Of a DNA stretch of 64,000 nucleotides, positions 12,018 to 31,489 are shown in pieces. The DNA lies in the NCBI RefSeq assembly GCF_007655135.1, contig NC_045128.1, positions 21,918,811-21,982,810 on the forward strand. Reading direction: 5' to 3'. The number at the start of each line of letters is the position of its first letter. The stretch's first letter is position 1. Both the position numbers and the translations under genes were made by a program. The stretch is from Punica granatum (Eukaryota; Streptophyta; Magnoliopsida; Myrtales; Lythraceae). The notes beneath the pieces are model-generated. The model was given only the letters and a program-made list of their open reading frames with translations, ran no database searches and was not told the origin of the DNA.

Positions 12018-13330
12018 TGTTCCACCTCTTTTTCTGGCGAACCTTCTTTCGGCACGCGCGTTGCGATTACGACGTCAGGCCTACCAAGGTGCAGCCCCAA
12101 GATAGTGAGGTGACAAAACCACCAACCGTCCTCACTGGTCTAGTGCGCAGCGCCTCGGTCCCTCAGGTCCGAAGGACTAGTCGGCGGCTGTGTTTCCAAG
12201 GAGATGAGCTAGTCGGGTGTGTGATGCTTGGATAGACGATGTCGTGGCCATGAGCGAAAGGCCGCTTTGGTTCTCCCGACGTGCTCGTGATTGTTGTAGC
12301 ACAACTCTTAGTAAGAGAAGGCTTGGAAGCCGACCTTGAGGTTAATGAGTCATGGTCTAAGGAGGCCAATGAGCTAGCTGGTTTAGACTACGGATAGCCG
12401 AGAGAATTGAGCTAAAGGCCGAAACCTTAGCTCGATGACTACCTGGACCCTAAAGACAAGATTAATTGTGATAGCCGACGGATCAGCGGTACGGTGACCC
12501 CAAAAAGTTGATAGGGTTGCTCCGGAAAGTGATTTAGTGCATGGTATATAAATGTGCGGGAAAAATAGATATTGAAAGGTGCGGGTGCGATAAGTAAGGA
12601 TGAAAAATATAAGTGCGTTTGATTGATATGCCGAAGAAGGTTTACAATACTAGACCGAGCCAATACTTAGAGGCCTCAATCTATAATCGAGCTCGAGATA
12701 TCAAATATGTAACATCGAACAATAAGGGTAATTTTCCTAACAAGGGAATACTCTACTTCTTATTGCCTAGCTAACATTGTCTAATGAAAGCAAGAAATAA
12801 GCCTAATATTCTTTGAGAACAATCCTCCATTATTTCTTAATTAACAGGATTAAGTAAAAGGAAATAAATTCAAATTCGGTGCACGTCCAATTCTCCATAC
12901 CATGCATTCTTCAATTTGGAATGTTCTATACGTGGGAATATATAATTCTCCATTCCCTTGGCAATTTAAAGGTTGTCTCCTTCTTTGGGGATTTCTTCCA
13001 TCTTAGAGTCAAATATTGCTTCCATATATGACACCCATGTCTTCTTCTTCTTGGTAACTCTTGAGGCAATTAAATATGAAATTTCCCGAGATTAAGGGAT
13101 CTTACCAACCTTGGAGTTGTCCGTATTCATTTTAGCTCATGTTTGGAAACTTCTCACAATTTCTATCCTTCAGCTACCCCACCATACGCGGCTATTCATG
13201 ATCAGATTTTACCATGAATTCGGGTCGATTCTCACATGGGCTTCAATTGTGAGCTAATCTTCGGACCTAATTCAGTTCATTGCACATCTAAGCCTAACTT
13301 ATCACGAAGTGCGGAAAATAAGTGTAAACA
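12018..13330 (-). repeat. 5' LTR of the retrotransposon (right copy)
   Basis: Read on the minus strand it starts TGTTTACACTT and ends GGAACA, giving the canonical TG...CA ends. It is paired with 5995-7300. The target duplication AACAT follows at 13331-13335. Confidence 0.88.
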
Positions 13331-13421
13331 AACATGTTATTGCTTAACAATGACTAACAAAAATTATTCATACTTATATTTATGATCTATAACACGAGCC
13401 AACTCCCTAGTCTAAATATAA
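13307..13421. repeat. 115-bp direct repeat, left copy, flanking the Mutator-like element
   Basis: It includes the last ~24 bases of the right LTR, the AACAT target duplication and ~90 bases of unique flank (TTATTGCTTAACAATGACTA and onward). The same 115 bases recur at 18730-18844 with about four differences, clustered near AACACGAGCCA versus AACATAGGCTA. Confidence 0.9.
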
Positions 13422-13430
13422 GAGTAGACT

Positions 13431-13672
13431 ACCACTGTCATCATCGACTTATCCCATTGCCACCATTTTACCCCAAACGTTATCATTCAGTCTATTATTT
13501 TTGCCCCTCCGTTTTCCTCCTTGATAGAAAGATGACATGGCGTTAACGCTGTTGTCGACAATTATATTTTAATCGCGGTGAAGGCCAGTGTTGCACACGA
13601 CGTCGTTTTGGCCTCCCTCCCCCCAAAACAGGTCAAACGACATCTTTTGTCGTCGACCTTCTCCCCCAACTG
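13431..13672. repeat. Left TIR of the Mutator-like element
   Basis: It is an inverted match to 18449-18725. It lacks a ~27-bp block (TTTTTGCCCTTGACAT and neighbours) present in the right TIR. The inner border is near the CTTCTCCCCCAACT block. Confidence 0.85.
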
Positions 13673-14009
13673 ATCAGTTCTTTCCCCCATTTTGGCACCA
13701 ATTTGACATTTGCTCCCAGTTTTTTCTGAAAAAATCTGAAATCCTATCATGTATCTTCTGATACAATTGAAAGAAGACTAGTTGATGAGGAACTGTGGAA
13801 GATTCTCCGAGATCCTGTCCATGCATTGGAGCAATCAAGGTGACGAAAAGCTTCTTCTTTCTTCTTTTCGGTTTGTTCGATGTGGTCCCCCATTTTTTGT
13901 TCTGGTTGTGGTCCCTTACTTTTGTCATTGTGCTAGAGCGTGGTCCCCATTTTCTTTGTTCTACATAATGATTGTGATTTTTAGTTTAATCATTTGTTTA
14001 TGCATAGTT

Positions 14010-16371
14010 ATGGCTGAGTATGACTATTATACTATCGTTTTTTATCATGGGGGCGTGCTTGTGTCTGAACCCCAGATGGAGTACATTGGGGGCATGGTTG
14101 ATTCGTGGGACAATGTGGACATTGATCGTATATCAATTCCATTTGTTGAGTGGAGGTTTGAAGAGCTTTATGGGGACAATAGAAAATACAAGACAGTTTA
14201 TTGGTTGGATCCAGGTTTAGAAGTAAAGGATGGGCTAAGACCTCTTGAAAATGACACGGACGTTAGAATGCTTTACTCTATTATTCGTGAAAAAGCTCAA
14301 AACAAAGAAATACATTTCTATTTTGAGCATGATGATGAAGTGGAAGTTATTGATGGAGACAGTGAAGATGATGACTGTGGAGACAGTGAAGATGATGTTT
14401 ATAAACCAAGACATGAAGATGAGGCTGGAGACAATGAAGATAATGAGGATGATGCAGATGATGAGGACAAAATTGTTGCAAATATTGGAAGTGGCACTCC
14501 AAGATGTTTTGGTAATCCAATGCCAAAGTCAAAGAAGCCAAAGAAACAAAAGTGGAGGGCATGTAATGGTAGGCCCAGGTATCCAAATATTGAGGATGTT
14601 TAAAGGCCCCATGAGGCAAGAAATACAGTTGATGATGAAGGGGGTTACCATTCTTATTAGATGGGAAGCATTAGAGGGGACAGTGATGATGAAGGATGAA
14701 ATGAGATTAAGCCTCCATAGTTCAATGAAGGGGCACCATTTGGACAGGTCGATTTGCAGTTATATATGCTTTTCCCAACATTGAAAATGTTTAAGCAAGC
14801 TGTGAAGGACTACACAATAGCATTGGGGAGGCCAGTGAAACTACTGAAGGCTGACAAAGGGAGATACAAGTATATATGTGAACAAAATTGTGACTGAACA
14901 TATTTTGTTATTGGGCAGAAGTTCATGGGAGTTATCAAATCAAGACTTTCAATCCCACTCATACATGTAGCAAGAAGTTGAAAAACCATCAAGCTATTAG
15001 TAAATGGGTTGCAGACAAACTTGTCGAATTCATGAGGCAAGTTCCTAACATGACTATTACTGATGCCTTTAAGTACATGGCCAGCATGTTCCAAGTTCGA
15101 TTGGCTGACAAGAAAATTTACAGAGCCATGCGCATTGCTAGGGAAGTTGTTGAAGGTTCTAAGAAGGATCAATATGCAAGATTGAGGAATCACTGTATGG
15201 AGCTTTTGACAAGCAATGCTGGCTCAAAGTATGGGTTCTGTTTGAGACATTTATGCTCCGTTTGGTTTCGCAGTTAAAATCACAAAAATTTTAACTTTAA
15301 CTTTAACTCAACACACTACACAACAAAAATACACATTTCCTAAGTCAAAAATTTTAACTTTAACTTTAACTCAACACACTACACAATCATTTGTCCTTTT
15401 CCACAATCAAAATCAAATTTACTTTAACTTTGAAATCAAACGCACCATTAGAGGCAAATATTTGGAAATATTGGATAATTGCAGAGTTGAGAAACCTGTT
15501 GTGGGACTGTGCTCGATGCTTGACAATGCCAGAATTTGAAAAGAAGTTTTTGGAACTGAAGGAGCTGAGTATGCCTGCATGGACATACCTTAATAATTTA
15601 CAACATCACAACTGGACAAGAGCTGCATTCAGTACTACAAGCAAGAACTGTGCTTTGACCAACATGTCAGAGCAATTCAATGCAGCTATAGTGAAAATGA
15701 GAGGCAAACCCATCATTTCAATGTTGGAAGAAACAATGATATATCTGATGAACAAGATGAACAAAATCAGGAAGCAGTTGACACAATATAGGGGTCCAAT
15801 TACTCCTACTGCACAGACCAAGCTTGAGGTTGCCAAACAAAAGAGCAATTCATGGATTACACTGTGGGTAGGAGATGAAAATATCTCAAAGTTCGAAGTG
15901 CAACATGTAGTGAGATTAAATGAGAAATATGTTGTAGACATTAAAGAGTGCACTTGCTCTTGCAGAGAGTGACAACTTAGTGGGATCCTATGTGCTCATG
16001 CAGTAGCTTGTATGGGCCATAATGACCTTCAACCTGAGCTTTTTGTCCATCAGTATTACTCGATGGAGACATGGGAGAAAATGTACAAGCCATACATCCA
16101 CCTAGTGAGAGGTCTGACCAATGGGAATATAATGGAGATGATCCTATTCAGCCTCCTAAATATTGCAAGGGTAGGGAGACCTAAGAAGAAGAGAAACATA
16201 GCCAATGATTTGCCTGATAATCCATTCAAGGCAAAAAGAAAACTGAAAACATTCACATGTCGAAAGTGTGGTGGGCAAGGTCATAATAGTAGATTGTGTA
16301 GGGGAACTGTAGAAAAGGAAATACCATCAAAGAAAGCCAAGACTTCTGCAAAGGATAAAGTAATTACTTGA
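14010..16371 (+). pseudogene. mudrA-type MULE transposase, internally deleted and interrupted
   Basis: The ATG at 14010 opens MAEYDYYTIVFYHGG, a plant MULE N-terminal domain, followed by an acidic D/E-rich stretch to 14603. Around 14750-14965 lies the Mutator DNA-binding domain (LFPTLKMFKQAVKDY, then the C...C and HTC metal ligands), broken by TGA at 14895 and frame changes. Positions 14978-15250 continue WVADKLVEFMRQVPNMTI to GFCLRHL. The DDE catalytic core normally between these segments is missing. A MITE (15254-15447) splits the frame. The C-terminal half resumes with AELRNLLWDCARCLTMPEF and the SWIM finger CTCSC...LCAHA, interrupted by TGA at 15970, where relatives have tryptophan. It ends with a zinc knuckle CRKCGGQGHNSRLC near 16258. 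The gene is clearly non-functional. Confidence 0.88.
15254..15447. mobile_element. Tourist-like MITE inserted in the transposase
   Basis: A 194-bp element with TIRs TGCTCCGTTTGGTTTC and TGGTGCGTTTGATTTC, flanked by a TTA target duplication (15251-15253 and 15448-15450) as in PIF/Harbinger-type MITEs. It contains an internal ~60-bp direct duplication (TTTAACTCAACACACTACAC twice). Confidence 0.85.
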
Positions 16372-16849
16372 ATAATTGAGTATTGAAAAGAATTAATAAA
16401 GATGCTTGTAATGTGAATTTCACATTTCTTCTTGTGCATGGCAACTATCAAGGCTGAAGGACAGAGGGCTAACACAACTGGTGAAGGACATGGGAACAGC
16501 AGGAATGGTCAAGGTCAAGGCAGTAGCAAAAATGGTGAGGGCCAGAAGAACAATATAGGAACAGTAGCAATGATGCATCTCCCTTATCCATTCAAGTTCA
16601 AGTACTGAGTAGTTCATTCAATTTAGAATAGTTATTCTAATCTTTTATAACTAAAATGGTATTCTTTATAATTTTTGTAGGTTACTCAACCTGAAGATGT
16701 TCTACTATTCATACCAACTCCAACCATTTCTAATCAAGTGCTGGTATGCATACTGAAATCCATTATATCATATTGGCTTGGTTGTAAAATCCACTATAAT
16801 ATACTATATTGTGCAATGGATTACAGAAAATTGGACCTATGGATGAGAG
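16372..16849. other. MULE interior between the transposase and the proline-rich frame
   Basis: This stretch includes a glycine/glutamine-coding-like patch (GAAGGACATGGGAACAGCAG and following), possibly the decayed C-terminal tail of the transposase, then AT-rich DNA. No separate gene is supported. Confidence 0.4.
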
Positions 16850-17143
16850 ATGGCTCCAAGTAGGCCATATGTATATACACCACCCCGACCAACCATGGCA
16901 AGTACATCAGTAGTGAGACCCCTACCTCACAGGCTAATCATGCAAAATTCATCTCCAACACTACCTGTGAGACCCCCACCTCACAAGCCGAGCATGCGAT
17001 ATCCATTCCGATCCCCTCTATCACCTGTTCAGATAAGACAACAGTTAAGGAGTCCCTTTCAGCAACCAAATCCATCTCCTCAACCACCTGTCCAGCATGA
17101 TCCTCCAACAATCACCCCTGCACCATTTGACATTAAGGGGTAG
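16850..17143 (+). CDS. Proline-rich open frame inside the MULE, possibly a transposase 3' exon
   Basis: A 97-residue frame rich in proline and arginine (PTMASTSVVRPLPHRL, RSPFQQPNPSPQPP). It lies downstream of the zinc-knuckle part of the transposase on the same strand. Plant MULE transposases often end in low-complexity tails, so this may be a terminal exon rather than a gene. No known domain is seen. Confidence 0.3.
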   Translation: MAPSRPYVYTPPRPTMASTSVVRPLPHRLIMQNSSPTLPVRPPPHKPSMRYPFRSPLSPVQIRQQLRSPFQQPNPSPQPPVQHDPPTITPAPFDIKG

Positions 17144-17250
17144 AATCATGTGACAAGTGAATCTATGCAGCCATCAACCCAGGTCACAAGGGCTATGTCA
17201 AAGAAGATGGCATCATCACCCAACTCCAACAACCAGTCGCGATGGGTTTC

Positions 17251-17690
17251 AGTATGCATGTTTGTCTTTTGGGTAGGGAAGTTTTTGATAATGCTAGAAA
17301 TGTATAGCTCTGTCAAGCACAATGGCTTTTAAAGCAATTGTGGAACACAAGTAAATCAATGAAGTCATAAATAAAGCAGTTGTATATGGTTAGTCTTTTA
17401 GGTAAGGATGTTTGTCTTTTGGGTAGGGAAGTTTTTGTCAATACCAGAAATGTATAGCTCTGTCAAGCACAATGCCTTTTAAAGCAGTTATGAAACACAA
17501 GTACATCAATGAAGCAATTGTATATGGTTGGTCTTTTGGGTAGGGATTCCAGTATGCATGTTTGTCTTTTGGGTAGGGAAGTTTTTGATAATGCCAGAAA
17601 TGTATAGCTCTGTCAAGCACAAGCCTTTTAAAGCAGTTGTGAAGCACAAATACATCAATCAAGTAGTTTGTCTATGGTTCTGAAGCACTT
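17251..17690. repeat. Three tandem units of 150 bp inside the MULE
   Basis: The block TTTGTCTTTTGGGTAGGGAA begins at 17261, 17411 and 17561, giving an exact 150-bp period. Each unit continues through GAAATGTATAGCTCTGTCAA. The third unit decays near 17690 into shorter repeats of AAAGCAGTTGTATATGGTTC. Confidence 0.9.
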
Positions 17691-17893
17691 TTAAATAAAT
17701 GACAAAGTTAAAGCAGTTGTATATGGTTCTGATGCACTTTTACTGATACACAAAGTTAAAGCAGTAGCAAAGTAAGAACATTCATGTAGAATAACAGTGC
17801 TTCCATTGCTTGATTCATCATTCGATACACACACCATAGGAGTTGCTTCAAACAAGAATATCAAAATATAAAGCAACTCCAAAACAACCGGTC

Positions 17894-18372
17894 TCATATC
17901 ACTCTCATACCACACTTCATTCGCACCACCAGAACAATCACCAAACCCATAAACACTACCAATATTCCCAAAATCCAACAAACAATTCTAAGTCTATTCA
18001 GCAGTTTCTCATTGGAGATATTCCTCCTCCGCATACAACTAATTAACCTCTGCTCCTCAGAAACCATGGATGAGCTCCCAAGCAGATCTTCCCATTCGAA
18101 GTACCCACAACTCCTTCTCTCGTTCTTCCAAAATGGGCATCGGTAGAATGCTCTTCCATGGTTTGCTTTAGTGTAAGTCATCTCGCAGCTGTTACCCCAC
18201 AATTGTAGAAGACCGATGTGGCTCCAATAATGCTTGAGCTGTTGAAAGTCGTGCTCCTTGGATAATATCTCTCTTTCCCGACAATAGGATCACTTGCGCC
18301 ATCTAAATTGCACCATCGAGAGTGCGATTGAAAGTATGAACTCATTGAGGCTTTCAATTTCTGTCTATCCAT
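17894..18372 (-). pseudogene. GRF zinc-finger protein with C-terminal membrane helix, frameshifted, in the MULE
   Basis: On the minus strand, 18372-18178 encodes MDRQKLKASMSSYFQSHSRW onward to FYNCGVTAAR. A -1/+1 shift near 18185-18190 moves the frame to 18202-17894, which reads MTYTKANHGRAFYRCPF, CGYFEWEDLL, a basic stretch MRRRN and a hydrophobic helix WILGILVVFMGLVIVLVV. The C..CG, NHGRAFYRC and CGYFEW elements match the GRF zinc-finger family, and a finger followed by a C-terminal helix is known from plant proteins of the At1g43920/At4g04775 type. The gene is convergent to the transposase and starts just inside the right TIR, as mudrB does in MuDR. Function is unknown; it could be a captured host gene or a MULE accessory gene. 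Confidence 0.7.
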
Positions 18373-18448
18373 TCCTGCAACAAAGCCAAATTTGGGGGAA
18401 TTGGAAATTAGGGTTAGGGATTAAATTTCGATTTTCAATAAAAAGGGG

Positions 18449-18725
18449 CAAGTTGGGGGAGAAGGTCGACGACAAACAATGTCATTTGACCTTTTCTTTT
18501 TTTTGTTGGGGGGGTCGTGTGCGACACTGGCCTTCACCGCGATTAAAAAATAATTGTCGACAACGGCATTAACGTCAGGTCGGACGCGAGGTCATCTTTC
18601 TGTCAAGAGGGAAAACGGATGGGCAAAAATGGTAGACTGAATGATAACGTTTGGGGTAAAATGGTAGTAAAAATATGTCAAGGGCAAAAACGGTGGCAAT
18701 GGGATAAGTAGAGGATGTCAGTGGT
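18449..18725. repeat. Right TIR of the Mutator-like element
   Basis: It is an inverted copy of 13431-13672 with an extra block near 18665-18692 (TAGTAAAAATATGTCAAGGG). The end ACCACTG (minus strand) is at 18725. Confidence 0.85.
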
Positions 18726-18729
18726 AAAT

Positions 18730-18844
18730 AAGTGCGGAAAATAAGTGTAAACAAACATGTTATTGCTTAACAATGACTAACAAAAATTATTCATACTTAT
18801 ATTTATGATCTATAACATAGGCTAACTCCCTAGTCTAAATATAA
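18730..18844. repeat. 115-bp direct repeat, right copy
   Basis: It repeats 13307-13421, including the final ~24 bases of a retrotransposon LTR and its AACAT, although no retrotransposon adjoins it here. Confidence 0.9.
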
Positions 18845-19152
18845 ATATATAGACCGACAGATGTCCCCCATATATTCCCCCACTTTTAATCAGTCAAAAT
18901 TGACGGAAATCGTATCCGCCCGCCGTATATGTTCGTCAATTTTAATCGACCAAAGGGAAGACAGAGAGGATAGTAAGGTGGTCACATTCCAAAAAAGGAA
19001 CAGTTTAGAGTTTAAAGTGTAATTTTATAAAATATGTAAAAAGACGTACAGATACATACAAGAAGGAGAGGGAAGGAACAGCAGGTTGCAGAGAGAGAGA
19101 GAGAGAGAGCGTCTGGAGATCGGGGAGAGAGGGGTTTTCCGAGCGAGCGATC
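18845..19152 (+). promoter_or_regulatory. Proximal promoter and 5' leader of the intact SEC23 copy
   Basis: This is the sequence left between the MULE-flanking repeat and the SEC23 ATG. An AT-rich TTTTATAAAATATG motif near 19022 could act as a TATA element. A (GA)n tract at about 19090-19118 lies in the likely leader. A short inverted pair (TCAAAATTGACGG and CGTCAATTTTAATCG) lies near 18893-18950. No transcription start can be set from sequence. Confidence 0.4.
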
Positions 19153-28695
<9,543 letters not shown>

Positions 28696-29743
28696 TGATG
28701 TGAAATCCCCCCGAGAATATTGACAGCCTTGTCTTTTGTTGGTTATCTTGTTTTGGGGAGAAATCTTTTGTTCATGACGCGCTCATCCCTAGAGATCAAT
28801 AGCATTAGGTTTTTGTTGGTGGGTTTTCCATTCGATATTTGCTGATAAATTTTGTGTCAGATGCCTTGTTATTTATACAGAGGGTGGGAGAGAATCATTC
28901 ATGGTATCCAAGGAGGTATACATACAGGTTGAAATCAGTAATAATGGGCAGAAGGGTGGGGCCTTGAGTTGTTATACAGGAAGGAAGACGAGATTTTACG
29001 ATTATGGGTGCAAATTGCTGCAGTAAATGATTCTTCGGCTTTTTGTTTCGACTAAGGGGATAGTCTCTGACAAATAGTTTCTTTAGATTTTTCTACTTTT
29101 TACTAGGCATTAATTTGGGTTAGGAATTTGTCTTAATTGCATTTGTAGGTTCTTTTGAAGCTTATAGTTTGATTGAGGACCATGGTTTCAGGTTCACAAG
29201 TTCTATGTTTTGGCATTTGGAATATGTCATATTTATATTTGGATTTTGAAATGTCATATTTATATTTTATTAATTACTTATTGTTGCTTAATTTGTATAC
29301 AATGGTCTGAATTTTTCTGCCTGTATTGAATCTGTCTATGTAAAAGACGTAATAAATTTCTGGATCAAGATTGTGATATGCCGGGGTGCACTTGTTGATC
29401 TTCTTGATTCCAAATTTCACCTCATTCCCCATCTTTTCCTTCCCCGTTAAGCGAAACCTGCATAACTTGAAGCAATGTGCATGCGGTTATCATTTCTTGG
29501 TATTATCGATGAGGTAAAATTTCATTTATGCGGGCTGGAAAAGATGGGATATTTTTAGTTGAATGGTCTAAAAATAGAATTATCAGATCAATTTGAAGAC
29601 AAATCATAACGAAAGAAGTGTCATTGAAAGTAAATTTGCTATATCCATTAGATCTTTACACTGTATCTCATATGATGGTGAGGAAAACATCAAAATTGTA
29701 ATAGAAAGATGAAAATTAAGAGATATGTAGAGCTTTTTATTTA
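28696..29743. other. SEC23 3' untranslated region and downstream DNA
   Basis: T-rich downstream sequence typical of a plant 3' region, with an AATAAA at 29351-29356. No other gene is visible. Confidence 0.5.
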
Positions 29744-30935
29744 GAGGAAATAATACATTTAGTCCTCTACTTTTACTCACTTTTTTATTTTCTTCCTTTT
29801 CTATTTTCGTCTTATACTTTACATTACTTTTCTATATTCATCCTTATGTTAATTTTTCCATTGACTTTGCTGAGTTCGCTTCTCGTGGGTTCTCCATCAA
29901 TGACACATCAGATACTTCAATTTGCTTCACCTTAACCAAATCGAGCAATTGGTAGTGTTAAAGTGAAATTGGTTCAATATAGTCATTTTTCTTGGGTACA
30001 TGGACGCGGTGTAATCCCGAAAAAACTAGCAGCTTAACTTATGACATTTCATCTTTGCAAAGAATTTATATTAAATCTAAAATATAAGAAAAGGTAATCA
30101 ACCAAAATAAATGAAAGTAAAAAAATAAAAAATAAAAAAAATGAACAAAGAAAGAAGAATATTATGAACTACAACTCTACCTCATTGTCGTTGGGTTTAA
30201 GCAAATCGATTTTCCAAATCCAAGAAAAGTCTAATTCAAATCAACTTACACAATTATCAAATTAACAAAAACCTAATTTAATCATGCAAGTTTCCAATTT
30301 CGCTTCAGCGTGCTCCTTTCATTGCTTAGTGTCGTTTCATTGAAGCGTATTGGCTTTTAATGCATATTCATCTCGTAGATGAATTAGTTCCAAGAAGATT
30401 TGTCCGATTGTAAAATTCGAATTTACACCTTCTATTCAATTTTTTATCATATTCATCTCATCAACTTTTATATCACATCTTTTCCTTTGTTATTTATCAA
30501 TTTAGGCCTTTTTCCAATCCGAGTCATGTAAATTTTCTAACGCTCTATGTTAGATCTCATATGATAAAAAAATGGAGAGTGAAGCGAACGTAGTAAAATT
30601 GGATTCCTTTCGTTACTTTGACTTGGTTCCAGGAGGAAGAGAAATAAGTAACATTGTGATGCTGTCCATATTCTTTGTTCTTCTGTTCTCTTTATTTTTT
30701 ATCTATTTTTTTAACGATTTTGAATTTTTTATTTTCAATAAGATAAAAATTTGTTGATGTGTCATTTATGTTGCATCCACAATGATCCAACTCGGCATTT
30801 TTAATGGAATAGTTAACAAAATGATGAAAAGAGAAAAGTAATGAAAGGTATAGGACGAAAATAGAAAAGTAAATAAAAAAAATGACGAAAATAGAATAGT
30901 GAGTAAAGGTAGACGACTAAATGTGTAACTTTCCC
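29744..30935. mobile_element. Non-autonomous Mutator-like element, 1.19 kb
   Basis: It is flanked by a perfect 9-bp direct duplication TTTTATTTA (29735-29743 and 30936-30944). The ends share ACATTTAGTC followed by repeated CTACTTTTACTCACT and TTTTCTATTTTCGTC motifs, inverted over roughly 130-150 bp. A 9-bp duplication with long TIRs is diagnostic of Mutator-like elements. No transposase is present. A 61-residue frame at 30572-30757 has no recognisable domain. Confidence 0.9.
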
Positions 30936-31489
30936 TTTTATTTAAGGTTTGGAAATGGACACAAAAACGAAATGAAAATGGAATATGATGAATTCGGAAA
31001 CGGAATGAAAAGTTTTCTTTTTTATTTGGTTTAACAAGGAATGGGAATTTAATTCCATTTGTTTATGTTGGGTTAATTACTTACAAAATTGAAATCAATT
31101 TTAAAAATTTGGTAATCAATTATTTTTAGTTTTTTATGCAAACAAGTAACATATACCAATACAGGTTAGCGAAAATTCAATCAGCATATACAAAATTTAA
31201 ATAAAAAATGAAATGAGAAAATTTATTCAACAATTCGATATTGAGAAGTAAAATATTAACAATTTGATTCATATGCTCATGAAATTAGCTTTTGGAAATC
31301 TTTGTTCCTTGAATTAATTAAACAAAAAAAAATTGATTTCCTCGATGATTCCCCATTGTTGTGGGGGAATCAATCCCCCTTTTATCGGGATCGTTTTCCT
31401 CGAACTAAACGATTACAAAAGCAATAAAGCATTTTGATTTCGACTACAGGACTTTACTTAATGAACAAAATGAGACCATAGTTTTCATT
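30936..31489. other. AT-rich intergenic DNA
   Basis: No reading frame, RNA gene or element end could be supported here. Confidence 0.4.

Larger units (their letters stand above)
5995..13330 (-). mobile_element. Non-autonomous LTR retrotransposon with gag and no pol, minus-strand orientation
   Basis: Two ~1.3 kb direct repeats (5995-7300 and 12018-13330) start TGTTCC; the right one ends GTAAACA and the left one has decayed to GTAAATA. The element is flanked by a perfect 5-bp target duplication AACAT (5990-5994 and 13331-13335). Gag fragments on the minus strand put the 5' LTR on the right. Without the nested hAT-like element (7361-8501) the internal region is about 3.6 kb and holds gag remnants but no visible protease, reverse transcriptase, RNase H or integrase. 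This fits the gag-only terminal-repeat class (TR-GAG) or a Ty3/gypsy copy that lost pol. The two LTRs differ at many positions, so the insertion is old. Confidence 0.9.
13431..18725 (+). mobile_element. Mutator-like element (MULE) with long TIRs, 5.3 kb
   Basis: Long terminal inverted repeats (13431-13672 and 18449-18725) both start ACCACTGNCATC and continue through ACTTATCCCATTGCCACC, CCCCAAACGTTATCATTCAG and GTCGACAATTAT. Inside are a plus-strand mudrA-type transposase remnant (14010-16371) and a convergent minus-strand GRF-finger frame (18372-17894), each reading inward from one TIR. The expected 8-11 bp target duplication is not visible; a 115-bp direct repeat flanks the element instead. 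The transposase lacks its catalytic core, so the element is not autonomous. Confidence 0.9.
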
